From the NCBI GenBank assembly GCA_033065855.1, contig JAVXUO010000153.1:1-64000 (forward strand): a stretch of DNA of 64,000 nucleotides. The letters are read 5' to 3'. Source of the DNA: Escallonia rubra (Eukaryota; Streptophyta; Magnoliopsida; Escalloniales; Escalloniaceae). The notes below the pieces were generated by a model. It ran no database searches. It was not told where the DNA came from and saw only the letters and a list, made by a program, of their open reading frames with translations. Below are positions 44,816 to 58,010 of the stretch, piece by piece; the first letter of the stretch is position 1, and every line of letters starts with the position of its first letter. The position numbers were made by a program, and so were the translations under genes.

Positions 44816-47800
44816 TTACCAATAGATTGAAACTTTGACACCAATGGAACTCCACCGGTGCAATTGATTCAAACCATAGGAAGTAGATGTTACCTGAGTA
44901 TTTAAAGGCCTTTGAACTTGGCTCTGGCTTTGCATGAAATTAGCCTCGAAGTCGTCCATCATAGACTTCATTTTGTTGAATTCTTCTAATTGAGATTTCA
45001 TGCTCTTGAATACTTCTAATTCAGACTTCATCGTGTTCAGTTCGTCTAGCTGAGACTTCATTGCATCAACTTCAGCCACTTTCTCTCTCAGCACAATGAG
45101 CTCTTCCATTAAATGTAGCCCAGGATCAGCAGTAATCCTTCGACTTCTGCCAAAGGTGTTTGTAATACTGGCCCCCAAACTCATGCAACAAACTCTGCCA
45201 TGGCCATCTTTACCACAAGTCCGTGAAAGTATGTCATCGCGACCAGTAGCTAGTATGTTGGGCCCATCTGGTGACGTTGCAACAACATCTTGTTTCTTTT
45301 TTATATCATCCTAAGAGACAAAAACCCGTGAGAAAATTACCAATTTCACCAGAAACCAAAATGGGAATCAATGACCATATATAACAACAAAACTTACGAT
45401 TGACTAGCTAACAATTATCTTTAAACTGAGTTTAGATATCTAAGATCAAACTAAGCCAAACCCAGATCATATAGTAACGATAAAAGGTTTAACTACTCAT
45501 GAAATAAACAAATATCCCGTTGAGAGTTGGACAAAATATTTATGCCAAGAATGAATGAGCTCCCTTGAGGATATGACTTAAAGGGAGCTCATTCATTCTT
45601 GGCCTAAATATCCCGCTGAATTCAGGTAATAAATACATAGCAGCATATTAAGTTTCTTTTACAAGTTTATATAGCATATGCTTTTAATTACAAAAAAAGC
45701 AACATATAACTCTAGCATATACTGTAAAGGAAGAGCAAGGTCTAACACTAGAAGATATGGTAATGCAAGAGAAAAGTACTTCACAAAATGTAAATGGCTA
45801 CTGTGTAAATGGTTTTGCCATGGCATTAGATGTTTTTGCCCTTTCTTTTTGCCAAAATAAGCAGCACAATGAGAACTGGACTATGATTCTTGTTATGTAA
45901 CCTAAGCAAGCAATAAAGTCTTCAAGTTCATTGTTTGTGAGCTCCCTTGAGGATATGACATCAAGGGAGATCATTCATTCTTGGCCTAAATGTCCCACTG
46001 AATTTAGGTAATAAATACGGTGCAGCATATTATTGTCATACATATTCTTTACAAAAGTCCCACCTAATTGATTCAATCAACTCATGAATAAAGAGATGTG
46101 CGTATTAATTAGCGCTACGAATAAAGAGACGGAATTGGACTGTCTGAACTGATGTGCCATCCCAGTATCGATATCCTTTGTGTTCTCAGTATCTCTTTTG
46201 TCTACTTTCCTTCACCAGTTTGAAATTTCAGTTCATTTTTACATCAAAGTCTAAGCCCGAAATGGAAGACCGAGTAAATCTAGTAAAATGGTACAAGGAA
46301 CCCTAACTAACTAAATCGAAGTTCCCATTTGGTACAGGCTTCCAGAAATGCTTATCATAGAAGCAAATCCTTGTGTACACATTAGCATCCTAACCCAAAC
46401 TTTGTGGATCTCGGGGGAGGAAGTAATCCCCACTTCTTCCTCTTTCAAAAGGTGGACAAGCTATGACCTGAGTGGAGACTCGAAGCATTCAAGAGGCAGG
46501 CAAAACGGCTAGAAGAAAGAGCTCGAACCCGAGATCAAACTACTGAAAAAGCCTCTAAAAAATGAGATTTGTAAGACCTAGCCCAGGTGTGACACCGACG
46601 ACTGAAAAGAAAACTCTTTCTTTATGTTCTGGTTCAGCTTCCTTCTTTTGCAATTAGAATTGGGTGTTTGGATGTCCTTTAAGAATGAGAAGTCGACAGG
46701 ACGGGACCACTGAGATCGTCTTTAATAATGATGTCGTCCGACACAAACACACGAACCAAAGCTAGGTGAACCAAGTCAATATCTAATACGATAGCATTGT
46801 TGCCCTTACAAATACCATTTAATAACACATTTAATGCTAAAATATAACTAGTTGACAGAATAAGTGTCGTTAGACAATGAAAGGATGTTGTATAGAACTT
46901 ACTAGCTTTCCCTTTGCAGACTCTAGGACAGTCCCATCCTTGTGAGTGCGTGAGACTATGTACATCTCCGTTCGGGAACGAATCTTTCCATCTTTTATGT
47001 ACTACCAAGTAATAAACAATAGCAAGTAAGTATACGTCACTAATCAACAAATACACATGACATACATTTGTCACGGATTAACANAATGTTTATCAGTTCT
47101 TGCTGCTTCCTTGGCATAGACTTTGAGCCTAACGTATGCCCTATCAAGTTTCCTTTTCGGTTGTTTGAGTTGGTTGTCGACTCTTTCTGGTTTTCATTTT
47201 CACATTAGTATAGGAAGCATAAACGTCACTAAGTGTATCATGCAAATGATCATTTACCTTTGCTTCATCAGTTAACCAATAGTTAACTAATACCTCCCAC
47301 TGGCTTTTGTCCACCCTCGGATCATTCACATTACGCAGAGATTTTGCTCGATCACCCTCCACAAAGTACTTTTGCTTTAACTCATACTCCAACATCTCCA
47401 CATGTTGTCAAGCCTCTCAAATATATGCTTTTTGGCTAGTGGATGGTCTGTCGTGTAACGTTTCTGCAAGCACAATTTAAACCTCAACATGAAATAGACA
47501 ATTTCCATATCAATTTCAGTAGTTGAAACATTAGCAAGTGCACTGAATTATAAATCAGAAACGGAAAAGTTGATAGGTACTTAACAACAAAATGAAAGGA
47601 GTAATTTCAGCCCACGCAACATCTAGATCACCTTGCGTGAAATCTCTAAAACTCGCTATATGAGTAGGGAAGATATTGGACTTGCGAGCTAAGGTCCCAA
47701 GCCACGCAGTCATCTCTCTTTCAGCACCAATATACATTTGCCCATAGTTATTGTACCCCACAAACTTTTGCGTCTCCCTAGCCCAAACACTTGCGCACAT

Positions 47801-48098
47801 CGTGGGTCCCCGCGCCTTCTTTGGAGCTGAAAATAGTATTTCACTTAGACATAAACTACGAGTTGTAACACGTGTTATATAATCAATTTTATCGAATTTT
47901 TGCCAAGTAAGCTCATAGTAATCCAATTTCATATCTAAAGTATAAAGTAATATCATAACCTGGTATGCTAGAATCATCTGTCTCCTCTTGTGCACCCTCA
48001 AATTGTGAACGATCATCCTCTGGAGCCTGTGAAAACTGATCTTCGGATCATGGTGCCTCTACCTCTTCCTGGAACAGTCGACGTCGCCGTCCAGTCAT
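44816..48098 (-). pseudogene. CACTA gene 2 (Transposase_24/TNPA-like)
   Basis: Read right to left. First exon 48098-47960 (MTGRRRRLFQEE) with a TGA at 48050-48048. An exon from 47826 encodes PKKARGPT, YNNYGQMY and WLGTLARKSNIFPTHIASFRD, typical of plant Transposase_24 proteins. 47480-47144 encodes KKHIFERLDNMW and ELKQKYF with a frame shift near 47400, followed by a segment near 46985 (FPNGDVHSLTHS). The last exon (45310-44816) has GKDGHGRV, GASITNTFG and a coiled coil of repeated MKSQLEEF-like heptads. The family binds subterminal repeats to assist transposition. This copy is broken. Confidence 0.78.
45544..45603. repeat. perfect 23-bp hairpin
   Basis: Left arm 45544-45566, loop of 14 bases, right arm 45581-45603. 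The arms are exact inverted copies (gccaagaatgaatgagctcc...). A degenerate copy of the hairpin with about 80 bp of the same right-hand flank lies at about 45938-46030. It sits inside the CACTA element, in an intron of gene 2. Confidence 0.9.
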
Positions 48099-48539
48099 CT
48101 GAAAATAGTCTCTACATATTTGGCATCCATTAACACAAGCAATGAGTAATACTTTAAGTAAAATTTGGAAACTAGAAATCTTTTAAACTAGTGTAGTAAA
48201 ATTAAAGTTACCTCTACCACTAATTCATCTACAACTAACACCACAAATTAAGATAGATGACTTCCCGACTACTCCATTAATATGTCATATTTGTACAAAA
48301 ATCTATGTACAAGTCCATAATTTATGATTGCCATAGTTCATAATTGACATCAGTTTCCTATACCAAAGACTTGCACATACTGATAAGAGAATTCAACTAG
48401 ATATGGACAAACACCCGGTATTTGAGAAATATGAATCAAAGAAGAAATGCCCTTTCAATGTGCCTCGTTCCTTTTAAGAATTCAACAATGAATCTAAGAA
48501 AAATGAAAGCTTAAACAAAAAATAATTATTATGAAACTT

Positions 48540-51500
48540 TTATTTGCTGTCCCAATCGTCGTCCTCCTCATATACAACCTCGTCTTCATCTTCATCTTCT
48601 TCTTCGTCTCCCGCTTCTTCTTCCTCTTCAGCATCTTCCTCCCACTCTCTTTCCTCCTCCCTGTCATTAATGAAAGTATCACATATTCCCTTGCTCTTCA
48701 AACGACTAGACTGTCCCCTTGGCTGTCTATTTGGCCTTTCCCTTGTATGAACAAACTCTCCCTCGACATCATTCCTACCCCAGGTAATGTTGTCTGTATC
48801 TATCTCTATAGGTTGTGCAAATGAACTTGAATTCATGAGTGGCAACTCATCCTCGTTGTTAGGCTCTGCTTCGGCATTTTCACACAAATCTCGTGGCTTT
48901 GTTCTTATTACAACACGCCAACCATTATCCCTTGGATCATCAACGTAGAATACTTGTTCCACCTGAGAGGGCAATACAAATGGATCCGTTTGAAAAGCAA
49001 ACCTTCTTTGGTTCACAAGAGTATACCCATAGCGATCGGTTTTAATCCCCCTGTCGCGTGATTTCACGTCATACCATTTACACTTGAACAACACCGCCTT
49101 GCCAACACCGTAATAATCCAGCTCTATTATGTCATCTAGAACACCAAAGTATTCCAAAAGCTCATCTGCAGGGTTCGTATCTTTGGCTGAGGAATATCCC
49201 CGGGTCATTGCAGTCACAAATACGCCGCTGTTTTGCGTCTTACGATTCTTTTCAAGGCTCTCTGTGTGAAAGCGGTACCCATTTACTAAGTAGCCCTTGC
49301 ATTTCTTGCATATATCGTTTGGACCACGTGCAAGCGCTTTTACTTATTTAGAGGCCTCATCTTCCATGGATCTAATCTGCGATTAAGAGGAAGTTTAACT
49401 ACGGCAGTCCTGAAGCATGTGCATGTAGGCTATACACATATAGTTCTATGTGTGTGTGTATGTGTGTATGTGTATACATAGAGACACACACACCATATCT
49501 ATGTCTTTATATTCGCATTTAGTTATTAATATATATCTAAGCGACTTACATAATCACGAAACCACAATGAAAATTCTTTCTTTTGTGCTGTATCAAGATC
49601 CCATTGCAACATCCTTTTACGCTTTCTCATCCTTAATTCGTATGTATCCCTCCAAATCCTGCATTCATGCACACATAAACACCTCGTGCTGATATGAACG
49701 CTTGTGAAAAATAGATAAACAAATTTATTCTTTATTCTTACTTGAGGTACTTCTCAACCTCATCACAATTGGATAACATATACTGATGAGCCATCTCTTT
49801 GTCGTTGGAATCAAGAGGAACGTGCGAAGGATTTCCTAAAAAGCGACCTCTTTGTTCAAATATGGATAAGTTTGACCTCTTTTGAATGTATCCATCATCA
49901 TTCCTCCCAACTCGATTCCAAGAAGCATCCACATCTCCTAGGTACCTTGAGCAGAATGTAAGGCATTATTCTGCAATATAGCCTTCTGCAATCGACCCCT
50001 CAGGACGACTTCTACATCTAATGTCCCCTTTAATCTTATACATATATCTGAGTAAATTGCATAAAAACACATCACCGCATCCGTATTTGCAACATTACTA
50101 GTAGAAGTACTTTATAATATGAAAATTCAAACCTTTCAAAAGGAAACATCTGACGATATTTCACTGGACCAGCAATCCTAGCTTCTTCAGCTAAGTGAAT
50201 AGGCAAATGCACCATTATATCAAAGAACGATTGAGGGAATATCGTTTCAAGGCGACATATGATTTCTGCTATCTTCTTGTTTAACCGCTCAAAGTCTTCG
50301 ACTCGATAATTAGTCGAACACAAATCTCTAAAAAAATGACACAGATCAATCACAGCAGAGCAAACATGGGGAGATAGTGACCCTCTAATCGCTATCGGGA
50401 GAAGTTGTTGCATCAATATGTGACAGTCATGGCTTTTTAACCCTGAAATCTTACGCTCTTTGACATTCACACATCTAGAGATATTTGACGAATATCCATC
50501 CGGAACCTTAACATTCTTCAACACTTCAAGAACCTTTGTTTTCTCAACTTTTGACATCGTATAACATGCAGCGGGCAATTCATACTGCTCGCGAGATGTA
50601 CCGACAGGCCTTGGATGCAATTCTGGTCTAATATTCTGATCTTGAAGGTCAAGACAAGCTTTTAAATTATCCTTTGTCTTCCCCTTTAGACTCAATAGAG
50701 TCCCAATAAGGCTATCACAAATATTTTTCTCGATGTGCATTACGTCCAAATTGTGGCGATGAAGAAGGGTCTTCCAATATGACAATTCAAAGAAAATACT
50801 TCTTTTCCTCCAATTATGTGTAGCAGCTTTGGGAACAGTGTGTTTACTTTTCTTTCCAAAAGTGACATTAATATCACTTACCATTTCAACTATATCAAAC
50901 CCAGAAGGCACCACAGGAGCTTCCCTAAACTCACATTCTCCATTGAAACTTCGTTTATCACGCCTAAATTTGTGATCCAACTCCAGAAAACAACGATGTC
51001 TCATGTAACATTGCTTACCACGTATCCGTTCTGAGCATGTACTTCCTAGGCAAACTGGACAGGCTAACTTACCTTTGGTGCTCCATCCAAATACCATGGC
51101 CAAAGCTGGAAAGTCACTTACGGTCCACAAAACAGCTGCACGCATTGTAAATGTAGTCTTTGTCGCAGCATCATACGTTTCAACCCCGACAAACAAGACC
51201 TTGAGCTCTTCAATTAATGGCCTTAGATAAATGTCAATGTCATTACCAGGGGAAGTGGGTCCAGGTATCAACAATGGCATAATGAAATGAGACTGTTTCA
51301 TACACAATCCCGGGGGTAAGTTGTACACAACCACAGTCACCGGCCATATACTGTGACTCGATCCATGGGTGTAAGGATCCATACCATCAGTTGACAAGCC
51401 AAGTCTAACATTGCGAGGATCGGAGGCGAATGTTGGATGCATTTCATCAAAGTGTTTCCACGCTAGAGAGTCAGCCGGATGGCGATAGACGCCATCTTTC

Positions 51501-52393
51501 CGGCGTTTGGCATCATGCCATGTCATGTCTATTGCTGTTGCGGGTGACATATAGAGCCTTTGTAAACTTTGAATTAATGGGAAGTGCCGCAACTGTTTCA
51601 GAGCAACTCTTTGAATTTTTGACTTAGAAGGTCCGGCTACATCCTCATCTACCGGCTTACCTTGAACCATCTTCCACCTTGTTGCCTTACAGATTGAACA
51701 AGAGCTTTTCTTGTCGTTCTCCTTCCAATACAACATGCAATCGTTTGGACACGCATCAATCTTTTGATAACTAAATCCTAAGTCACCAATCATCTTCTTA
51801 GTTTCGTAGAAGTTATTAGGCAATTTCTCACCAACAGGAAGTATCACTTTCAACTTGGCTATCAACTTGTCAAACGACTTGTCACTCCACTTACTAATAC
51901 ACTTCAAATTAAAAAGCCAAACGATGAAAGACAACTTAGTCTCAGACTTGCATCCTGGATATAGTTCTTGGTTTGCTTCATTCATGTACATCTCAAATTT
52001 TGTAGCTTTGGTGCAAGGATCATCTTGAAATTGATTTCTGAAGACGTCATTTACCAGTTCGGGCATTAAATTTACTTCGGCATCAACTTCGGTCGTGGCA
52101 CCCTCGTTACCAACATCATCACCAGGTGTCCGATTAGCATCGCCTTCAACCTCACCATGTTCAGTCCATACCCGATAGTGGCTTGCAAAGCCCCTCCTAA
52201 CCAAATGTTCTTCCACTGTAACACGATTTTGAAATAAGCAGTTGACACACCTCGTACAAGGACACAAAATCTCTCCTGAAATTGTACCCACATTATCAAA
52301 TGCAAAATCAAGAAAACTATTAACGCCTTGGTAGTACGCCGGAGATGCCCTTGAAAGGTTTAACCATTCTTTGTCCATGGTATCTTCCTTCAT
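48540..52393 (-). pseudogene. CACTA TNP2-type transposase gene
   Basis: Exon A 52393-50133, exon B 50047-49742, exon C about 49670-49560, exon D 49376-48540, joined by phase-compatible GT/AG sites. Exon A (753 codons): Transposase-associated domain at residues 6-80, C-x3-C...C-x2-C zinc site at 215-235, Tnp2 transposase core 270-570 (STDGMDP, PGNDIDIYLRP, HNLDVMHIEKN), DUF4218 at 650-754. Exon B continues DUF4218 (SIAEGYIAE). Exon D carries DUF4216 (GYRFHT, TQNSGV, FYVDDP) and an acidic tail. A TAA at 49969-49967 (exon B) and another at 49346-49344 (exon D) interrupt it. It would cut at the CACTA termini in an intact relative. Confidence 0.88.
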
Positions 52394-55300
52394 GCAAATT
52401 ATAACCTAGTTAGAACTAATGTAATATATGCACCTATCAAAGCATGGAGAATTAATTTGGATGTTGTACGAAAATATACAAAGAGCGTGGGTTTGAGCTT
52501 GGGATTAGATTTCTAACATAGTTAGAATTAATGTCATACATGCACGTATCAGTATACGCTACGGAAATACCACCGTCGCACTGATGCACCTTTAATCCTT
52601 GCTACCCCTACGGACCAACCACCACCCTAACACACAACCCCAAAAAGGCTCTGCCATACTGACGGGGGACCATCTTGCTTCCGAGTGGCAGCTACACAAC
52701 CCTAAGCCCTTAAAAACCTTCCACCACAAAGGACAGCACCATCCACCCCCAGGGGCAAATTCGTCAAATCCAAAAATAATCTAAGGTTTCCGCCTCCCTA
52801 ATCGCATAAAGATTAAGACTCACCCTAAGTTAATTTTTGATTAATTTTCACTAAAAAGGTATATATTTGAGTATCATCCTAAAAGGTTAAATTACTAATT
52901 ATCACAATATGGTCACACTCGTACTTAAATTTTTTTAGTAGGCATGGTCTTAGTCAAACTAAAACAAATTGTTGTTTTAATCAATCTACAAGTGCTACCC
53001 AAAAGGAATAAATAACAGGAGTATTTAGTCATGATTATTTTTTTAATTGTGGAATGTGGATCCCATACTCATTAGATCTATCTTTTTTGGTTATAAACTA
53101 CATCCCAGTATTTGGATCAACATGAAAGGAAAGGAAAAGGAAAAGACAAAGAAAAAGAAAAACAAGACAAAGAAAAATAATAGAGGGATAGACATAAGGT
53201 CGACACTAAATGACAAGTCGTCTTTACAAGGGACAGAAGATCTGCTGGTCGCCGATGGTTTCCATCTCGTAAGAGGGATCTCAATCGGTGCAATCTTGGA
53301 AAAATCTCGGCCATGTTATTCTTTTTGTATGGCATCAACTCGGGATCTCAGATCGGTTCAGTCGCTTACGAAACCGAACCGTGTCACCCATACAGGAGTC
53401 ACCAATTTCATAGTGTACAGGCCAAAATGTTAAACCGTGACGTCAATCACCGGAACACCCCACACATGCCCCTTGGCATAGACATTTTAAAACCAGAATG
53501 CACTGAATGACACTTCTAACCTTATAGAAGTCAAACAGTCAGAACGAAAGACAGAAGGTACGAAAAGCTCTCTCTCTCCCTCCCTCCCTCCCTCCTTTTC
53601 CCTCTATGGCTCTATCACACTCACACACTCGGGCGCGCGCTTCCGCACAGTGAGAACATCTAGGAGGTTCCCACACACGTAAGTTGCTCTTGGTGGATGG
53701 GTTCTGCCAAGGGGCTGGTTTTAGGAATCATGGGACTTCAATTCTAAAATTAACAAACGATAAAATTGGTGTCCCTTGATATCTTCCCTCTTTTATACTA
53801 TTCTCCTCTTTGCCTCTCTTTCCCCACCCCTCCCTTACTATCCAAACTTTGCCTCTTTTACGAGTACATGCATACTATACAAGGAAGACCCACTCCAAAA
53901 CCAACATAAAGTCCAATTGACCATTCACGCATTATGGTGTCATCAAACTTGGCATCCTAAGTAACTACGACTAAAGAATTCAACCAAAACCTTCATAACT
54001 ACACCTGACACATTCACCACACTTCAAAAACTACAACGCAATACAAATCAGCAAGCCAATAATTACTTGTAAAAAAGAATCAACCATGACAAATGTGTTT
54101 TCCTAATAATTTGTGTGGCGGGATGGATGTGGCGGAGCAAGGATGTGACGGCGGCGCTGAGGGGTGCGATAACGTAATTAGATGCATAGGCAAACAAAAA
54201 ATTGGTCGAATGAATTTGTACCTGTGGCAGCGCCGAAGAGAGAGGGAGGCGGAAGTGGTGGACTGCAGCGCGGCAGCGGAGGAAGGCAGTAGCAGCCAGT
54301 AGAGAAGCGGCAGCGGAGGAGGGCAACCAGAAGAGCAGCGGCGTGTGACGGGGCTATGGCAGTAGCGGCAGCGGAGGAGGGCAACCAGAAGAGCAGCGAT
54401 GTGTGACGGGTTTCGGAGGGGCGCAACCAGAGGGGCTGCGTCGTTTGACGGGGATGCGGCTTGTTTGTGTGATGGGAGAGAGAGGTAGCGAATCTCGTTA
54501 TTGATCTACGTGCAAGCTAATTTTATGCCCCTATTTCTTATCTCATAATTCCCGCTAATTTACCCTCTAAATTTTACCCACAAATTTTTCTATAAGTTTT
54601 CGTACCCGCCTAATTAATCCGGCAATTTTTACCTGCTAATTTTTTTTAGACAAGTGCTCATGCCCGCCTAATTATCCCTCCAATTTTTCCCCGCTAAATT
54701 TTTTCTGATAAGTTTTCGTGCCTGCTAATTAACCTGCCAATTTTACGCCAATCTCCACGATTGTGAATCGTGTCTACATGATTAGAAAAAAATTATGTTT
54801 TTCCTACTAATACGTGCCTCCTAATTTTATGCCCGCTATTTTTTTTTTCTAAGTCTTCATGCCCACCAAATTAACCTGCTAAACTTTTTTCTAAGTTTGC
54901 ATGCCCGTCTAATTAACCCGCCAATTTTTACGCCAATCTCTACGATTATGAGTCACGGGCTTTGACCATCATGAATCATCTAGAATATAAGTCAAGAGTT
55001 TGTAGAATAACACTTGTATCAACGGTCATTGTGTATCGTTGACTTTTTGTCGGCACCCACCTCCTAACCCTTCCCCCCACCATCATGTCTGCCCCCTGCT
55101 CCCCTTCATTACCACCTTTCCACCACTGCACAATCCCCTACCCGACTTCAACTACCGATCGATCAACCCCACATCTATACCCCCTACTCATCATCCACCA
55201 ACACCCCCCCCCCCCCACATAAAGAGAAACATAAATACCTCGTCTGCCCCTCCCCCAACTACCAGACCACCAACATCAACTTTCCTGCACCACCTAATTA

Positions 55301-55619
55301 TTTGAAATTGGAGACTAGCTGGCCAGCATCACAGAAGAATTAAGTGCAGTGTGTTACGTGTGAAAAGGAAAGAAAGGAGATTGAGGGATGAGATAACTCT
55401 CAGAATTATAGAGGTGGCTGGATTTCTATTGTTGCAGTTGGATTTACCAGAATAAATTGATATACCGGCCACCGTTACAATTGCGGTCGTCGAGCCTATC
55501 ACCACAGTCATTGGTGATTAGTTGATGGAGCTCATGGTTGGGCGATCAGTGGGTAGTGGGCATGTGCCTAGCTAGTGGAGGTAGTGAGTATTGATTGTGG
55601 TGGTATAGTAGCTATTATT
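52394..55619. other. CACTA right arm, non-coding
   Basis: Sequence upstream of the TNP2 gene. 53570-53600 is a CT/CTCC-rich run. 54300-54470 carries a ~60-bp GC-rich unit (gcagcggaggagggcaaccag type) repeated three times. 54540-54960 has diverged repeats of 'tgcccgcctaattaa..ccaattttta'. No gene recognised. Confidence 0.6.
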
Positions 55620-55990
55620 GTCGGTGGCATAACAAACTTGTGCCCACGGATCTTTGTTGTCGTTGGCATAACAAGACTTGTGCCCACGGGCCCTTCTGTA
55701 CCATTGGCATAATAAGACTTGTGCCCACGGACCTTTCTGTACCGTTGGCATAACAACACTTGTGCCCACGAACCATTGTTACCGTTGGCATAACAACACT
55801 TGTGCCCACGAACCATTGTTACCGTTGGCATAACAACACTTGTGCCCACGAACCATTGTTACCGTTGGCATAACAACACTTATGCCCACGGGCCCTTGTG
55901 TACCGTTGGCATAACAACACTTGTGCCCACGGGCTGTTATTACCGTTGGCATAACAACACTTGTGCCTACGGGCCCTTGTGTACCGTTGG
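55620..55990. repeat. CACTA right subterminal array, 40-bp unit
   Basis: About nine units of 40-43 bp of the form accgttggcataacaacact + tgtgcccacgaaccattgtt. ACCGTTGGCA starts at exactly 55741, 55781, 55821 and 55861. These are probable binding sites for the TNPA-type protein, counterpart of the left array. Confidence 0.9.
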
Positions 55991-56028
55991 CTTTTTCGTC
56001 ACTATAGACCTCTTTTCTTGTAGTCCTG

Positions 56029-56974
56029 GTGTTGGACACATGATCATGTGCTGGCAGAGGGGAGTGGGTAGGTGTCATTTAGGAAGTGTCTCTCTTGTCT
56101 TTGTGTGACAGGTGGCAGATTTTTAGTTAGTTTATGCTTATCCAATTTTAAAAGGAGCGAAAAAATAGAAAATAGAAACAAAAAACAGAAAAAAGGGTCT
56201 GTCTTGTTTTGATTTTATTTCAAGCTTGTTTATTACTTTAGTAGTTGCTTATTACTTTTTTTGTACTTGATTTATTTAATTTGTAGTTTTTTAGATATCA
56301 GTTATCACTTTATTATAGTTCCTTGTCGGATGGGATGTCATCCGTGTATCAATTCACTTGTCCTATATGAGCATGAAGTAACTTGACCTCTTACTCATGG
56401 TATCTATTTCTACTCTTAATTCAAACGAATTAAAAAAAACCTAGGGAGTTCTGCAATATATAATGTCAAGCACTATAAATACCAACACTTTTATTCGGCT
56501 GGGCAACTTGCACAAGTCTTTGTGAAATGTATTAATTTTTTTAACAAACTCATAAAAGAACTACCTTCCATAATTCAAAGCCACATTTCTACTTTTTCTA
56601 CTATTCGTCGCACTCTCTCCTTCTTCATAAATTTCAACCATCTATTTTTTGTCTTTTATTTTAAGAATTCATTTATACTCTATTTATTGGTTATTCATTT
56701 ATACTTTAATTATTTCATAACCAACAATTGCAGTATGATATCCATCCGCAAAAATTATCAAAACATTAGATGTCACAAATTCCAAGTTCTTGAAATGCAA
56801 TAATTTTATAATGAATGAATTTTGAAATGCAGAGTAATTTGAAATTCTTCATTCAAACACACTATAAATGTCACATAGCAAAAAATTATTGGGAGCAGAC
56901 AGATATAAACAAGGGTGGTAAACTGCCAATAAAACCCCTGGCCCAAAAAAATTCAGGCATGCACTCCTGATAAT
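56029..56974. other. spacer, no gene seen
   Basis: AT-rich, no domain. Open frame 56522-56803 is low-complexity. Confidence 0.5.
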
Positions 56975-57199
56975 TTAAATCAAAAGAGCGTCGATATTTC
57001 GTTTCCCCTCAGGACCGTTGGAGTACCAAGACAAAACATAGTCCCCATAGATGGTTGTATGGTATTTGGGAGGCTCAAAAGCGGGAGATATTGCCTTCGT
57101 CTTGGCAGGATCATGAAACGTGGAAACTGAAAGCCTTGCCCGACTGCCATTCGTGATTGCTCGATGTTGAGCACTTCTATACTTGCCATTGCTTATAAT
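56975..57199 (-). pseudogene. last exon of a 2OG-Fe(II) dioxygenase
   Basis: Minus strand: CTGCAG acceptor, then 74 codons and TAA. It begins IISNGKYRSAQHRAI, where the His is the distal iron ligand of the HxD...H triad, followed by ARLSVSTFH (the RxS 2-oxoglutarate-binding motif), ending IYGDYVLSWYSNGPEGKRN. This is the C-terminal exon of the plant soluble dioxygenase family (flavonol-synthase-like or DMR6/SRG1-like). The intron phase is the usual one for the family. No upstream exons with the HxD motif were found between 57200 and 64000, so it is either an orphan or part of a gene with a long transposon-filled intron leaving the window. Confidence 0.78.
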
Positions 57200-58010
57200 C
57201 TGCAGGTAAAGAGCAACGCGTTAGGAAGAACAAATACTAGGAAGACTTATCCTTAGAGCAAATAATCAGCAACGCACATGTAGCTAGAACACGATTTTGA
57301 TATCGATGGATACATGACTAGGACAATACATTTCTCTTTGAAGGTCATCAAACCTATATAATGCTTTCCAGATTGGGGTTGGTACATTACATCTCGAACT
57401 TTTGTACATTTGTTTCTTCCAAGAAAACTTGTCTCAGACAATTTCTTGTGCAAAGAACAAATAGAAAGCTTTAATCCCGGATGAACATCTAAATGTTATG
57501 CCTCCATAAGTGGCAGTCCAAAGTTATATAAATAAATTGCTGAGGACACCTGTTAAGCTAAAGATGAGCCTGTCTAATTAGATCTTTCACTGTCATTAAT
57601 TCATATATGGAGTAGATAACAACAGTTTCACACTTAAAAATGTCCCAAACTTATTTGCTTAACCATTCAAATTTTCACGAAGATAAGTTTCGTTCAGCTA
57701 CCGTTTCTTCAAGTCTAGACAAAATCTTATCAGAACATAATGGCCAAAATGTTGGAGAGCTTTTTAGGAACTATGAAAATGTAGACAATGGCAACGGAAG
57801 TGCTAAACAAAGTAGGAAAAGACAAACTGCACAAAAGCGGCCACATCAAAGTACATCCAGAGCAGGCCTCATGACTAGGCTGCTGCTCTCTCATTAAATA
57901 CTAGGTCTAGACTAGTAAAAGCAACCTATAAATATACTTTTGGCCTGTGTTTGATGCGCATGATTTTTCAGTGTTATAAGACTAGATATGGCTGAATAAT
58001 CGGTATAATG
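57200..58010. other. spacer; unassigned small open frame
   Basis: 57640-57897 (plus) is open for 85 codons (MSQTYLLNHSNFHED...), polar and of unknown family, possibly spurious. Nothing else recognised. No dioxygenase exons. Confidence 0.4.

Larger units (their letters stand above)
43330..56025 (-). mobile_element. CACTA (En/Spm-type) transposon, full length
   Basis: 12.7 kb. The left end CACTACATCAGAAACGGT pairs with a right end that, reverse-complemented, reads GACTACAAGAAAAGAGGT. Both are flanked by CTG (43327-43329 and 56026-56028), the 3-bp target duplication expected for CACTA. Subterminal repeat arrays lie at both ends (43510-43990 and 55620-55990). Two genes are read leftward, TNP2-like transposase and TNPA/Transposase_24-like. 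Both contain nonsense codons, so the element cannot move itself. Confidence 0.92.

Noticed and set aside
48531..48824. Ser-rich and hydrophobic plus-strand open frames
   Set aside because: They are antisense to the acidic C-terminal tail of the CACTA TNP2 gene (GA-rich codons read backwards).
55568..56108. Repetitive open frames with recurring MGTSVVMPT and RGHKCCYAN motifs
   Set aside because: Translation of the 40-bp CACTA subterminal array; periodic by construction, not a protein repeat.
57640..57897. 85-codon plus-strand frame as a possible gene
   Set aside because: No recognised family, no splice or promoter support; kept only as a note in the spacer entry.
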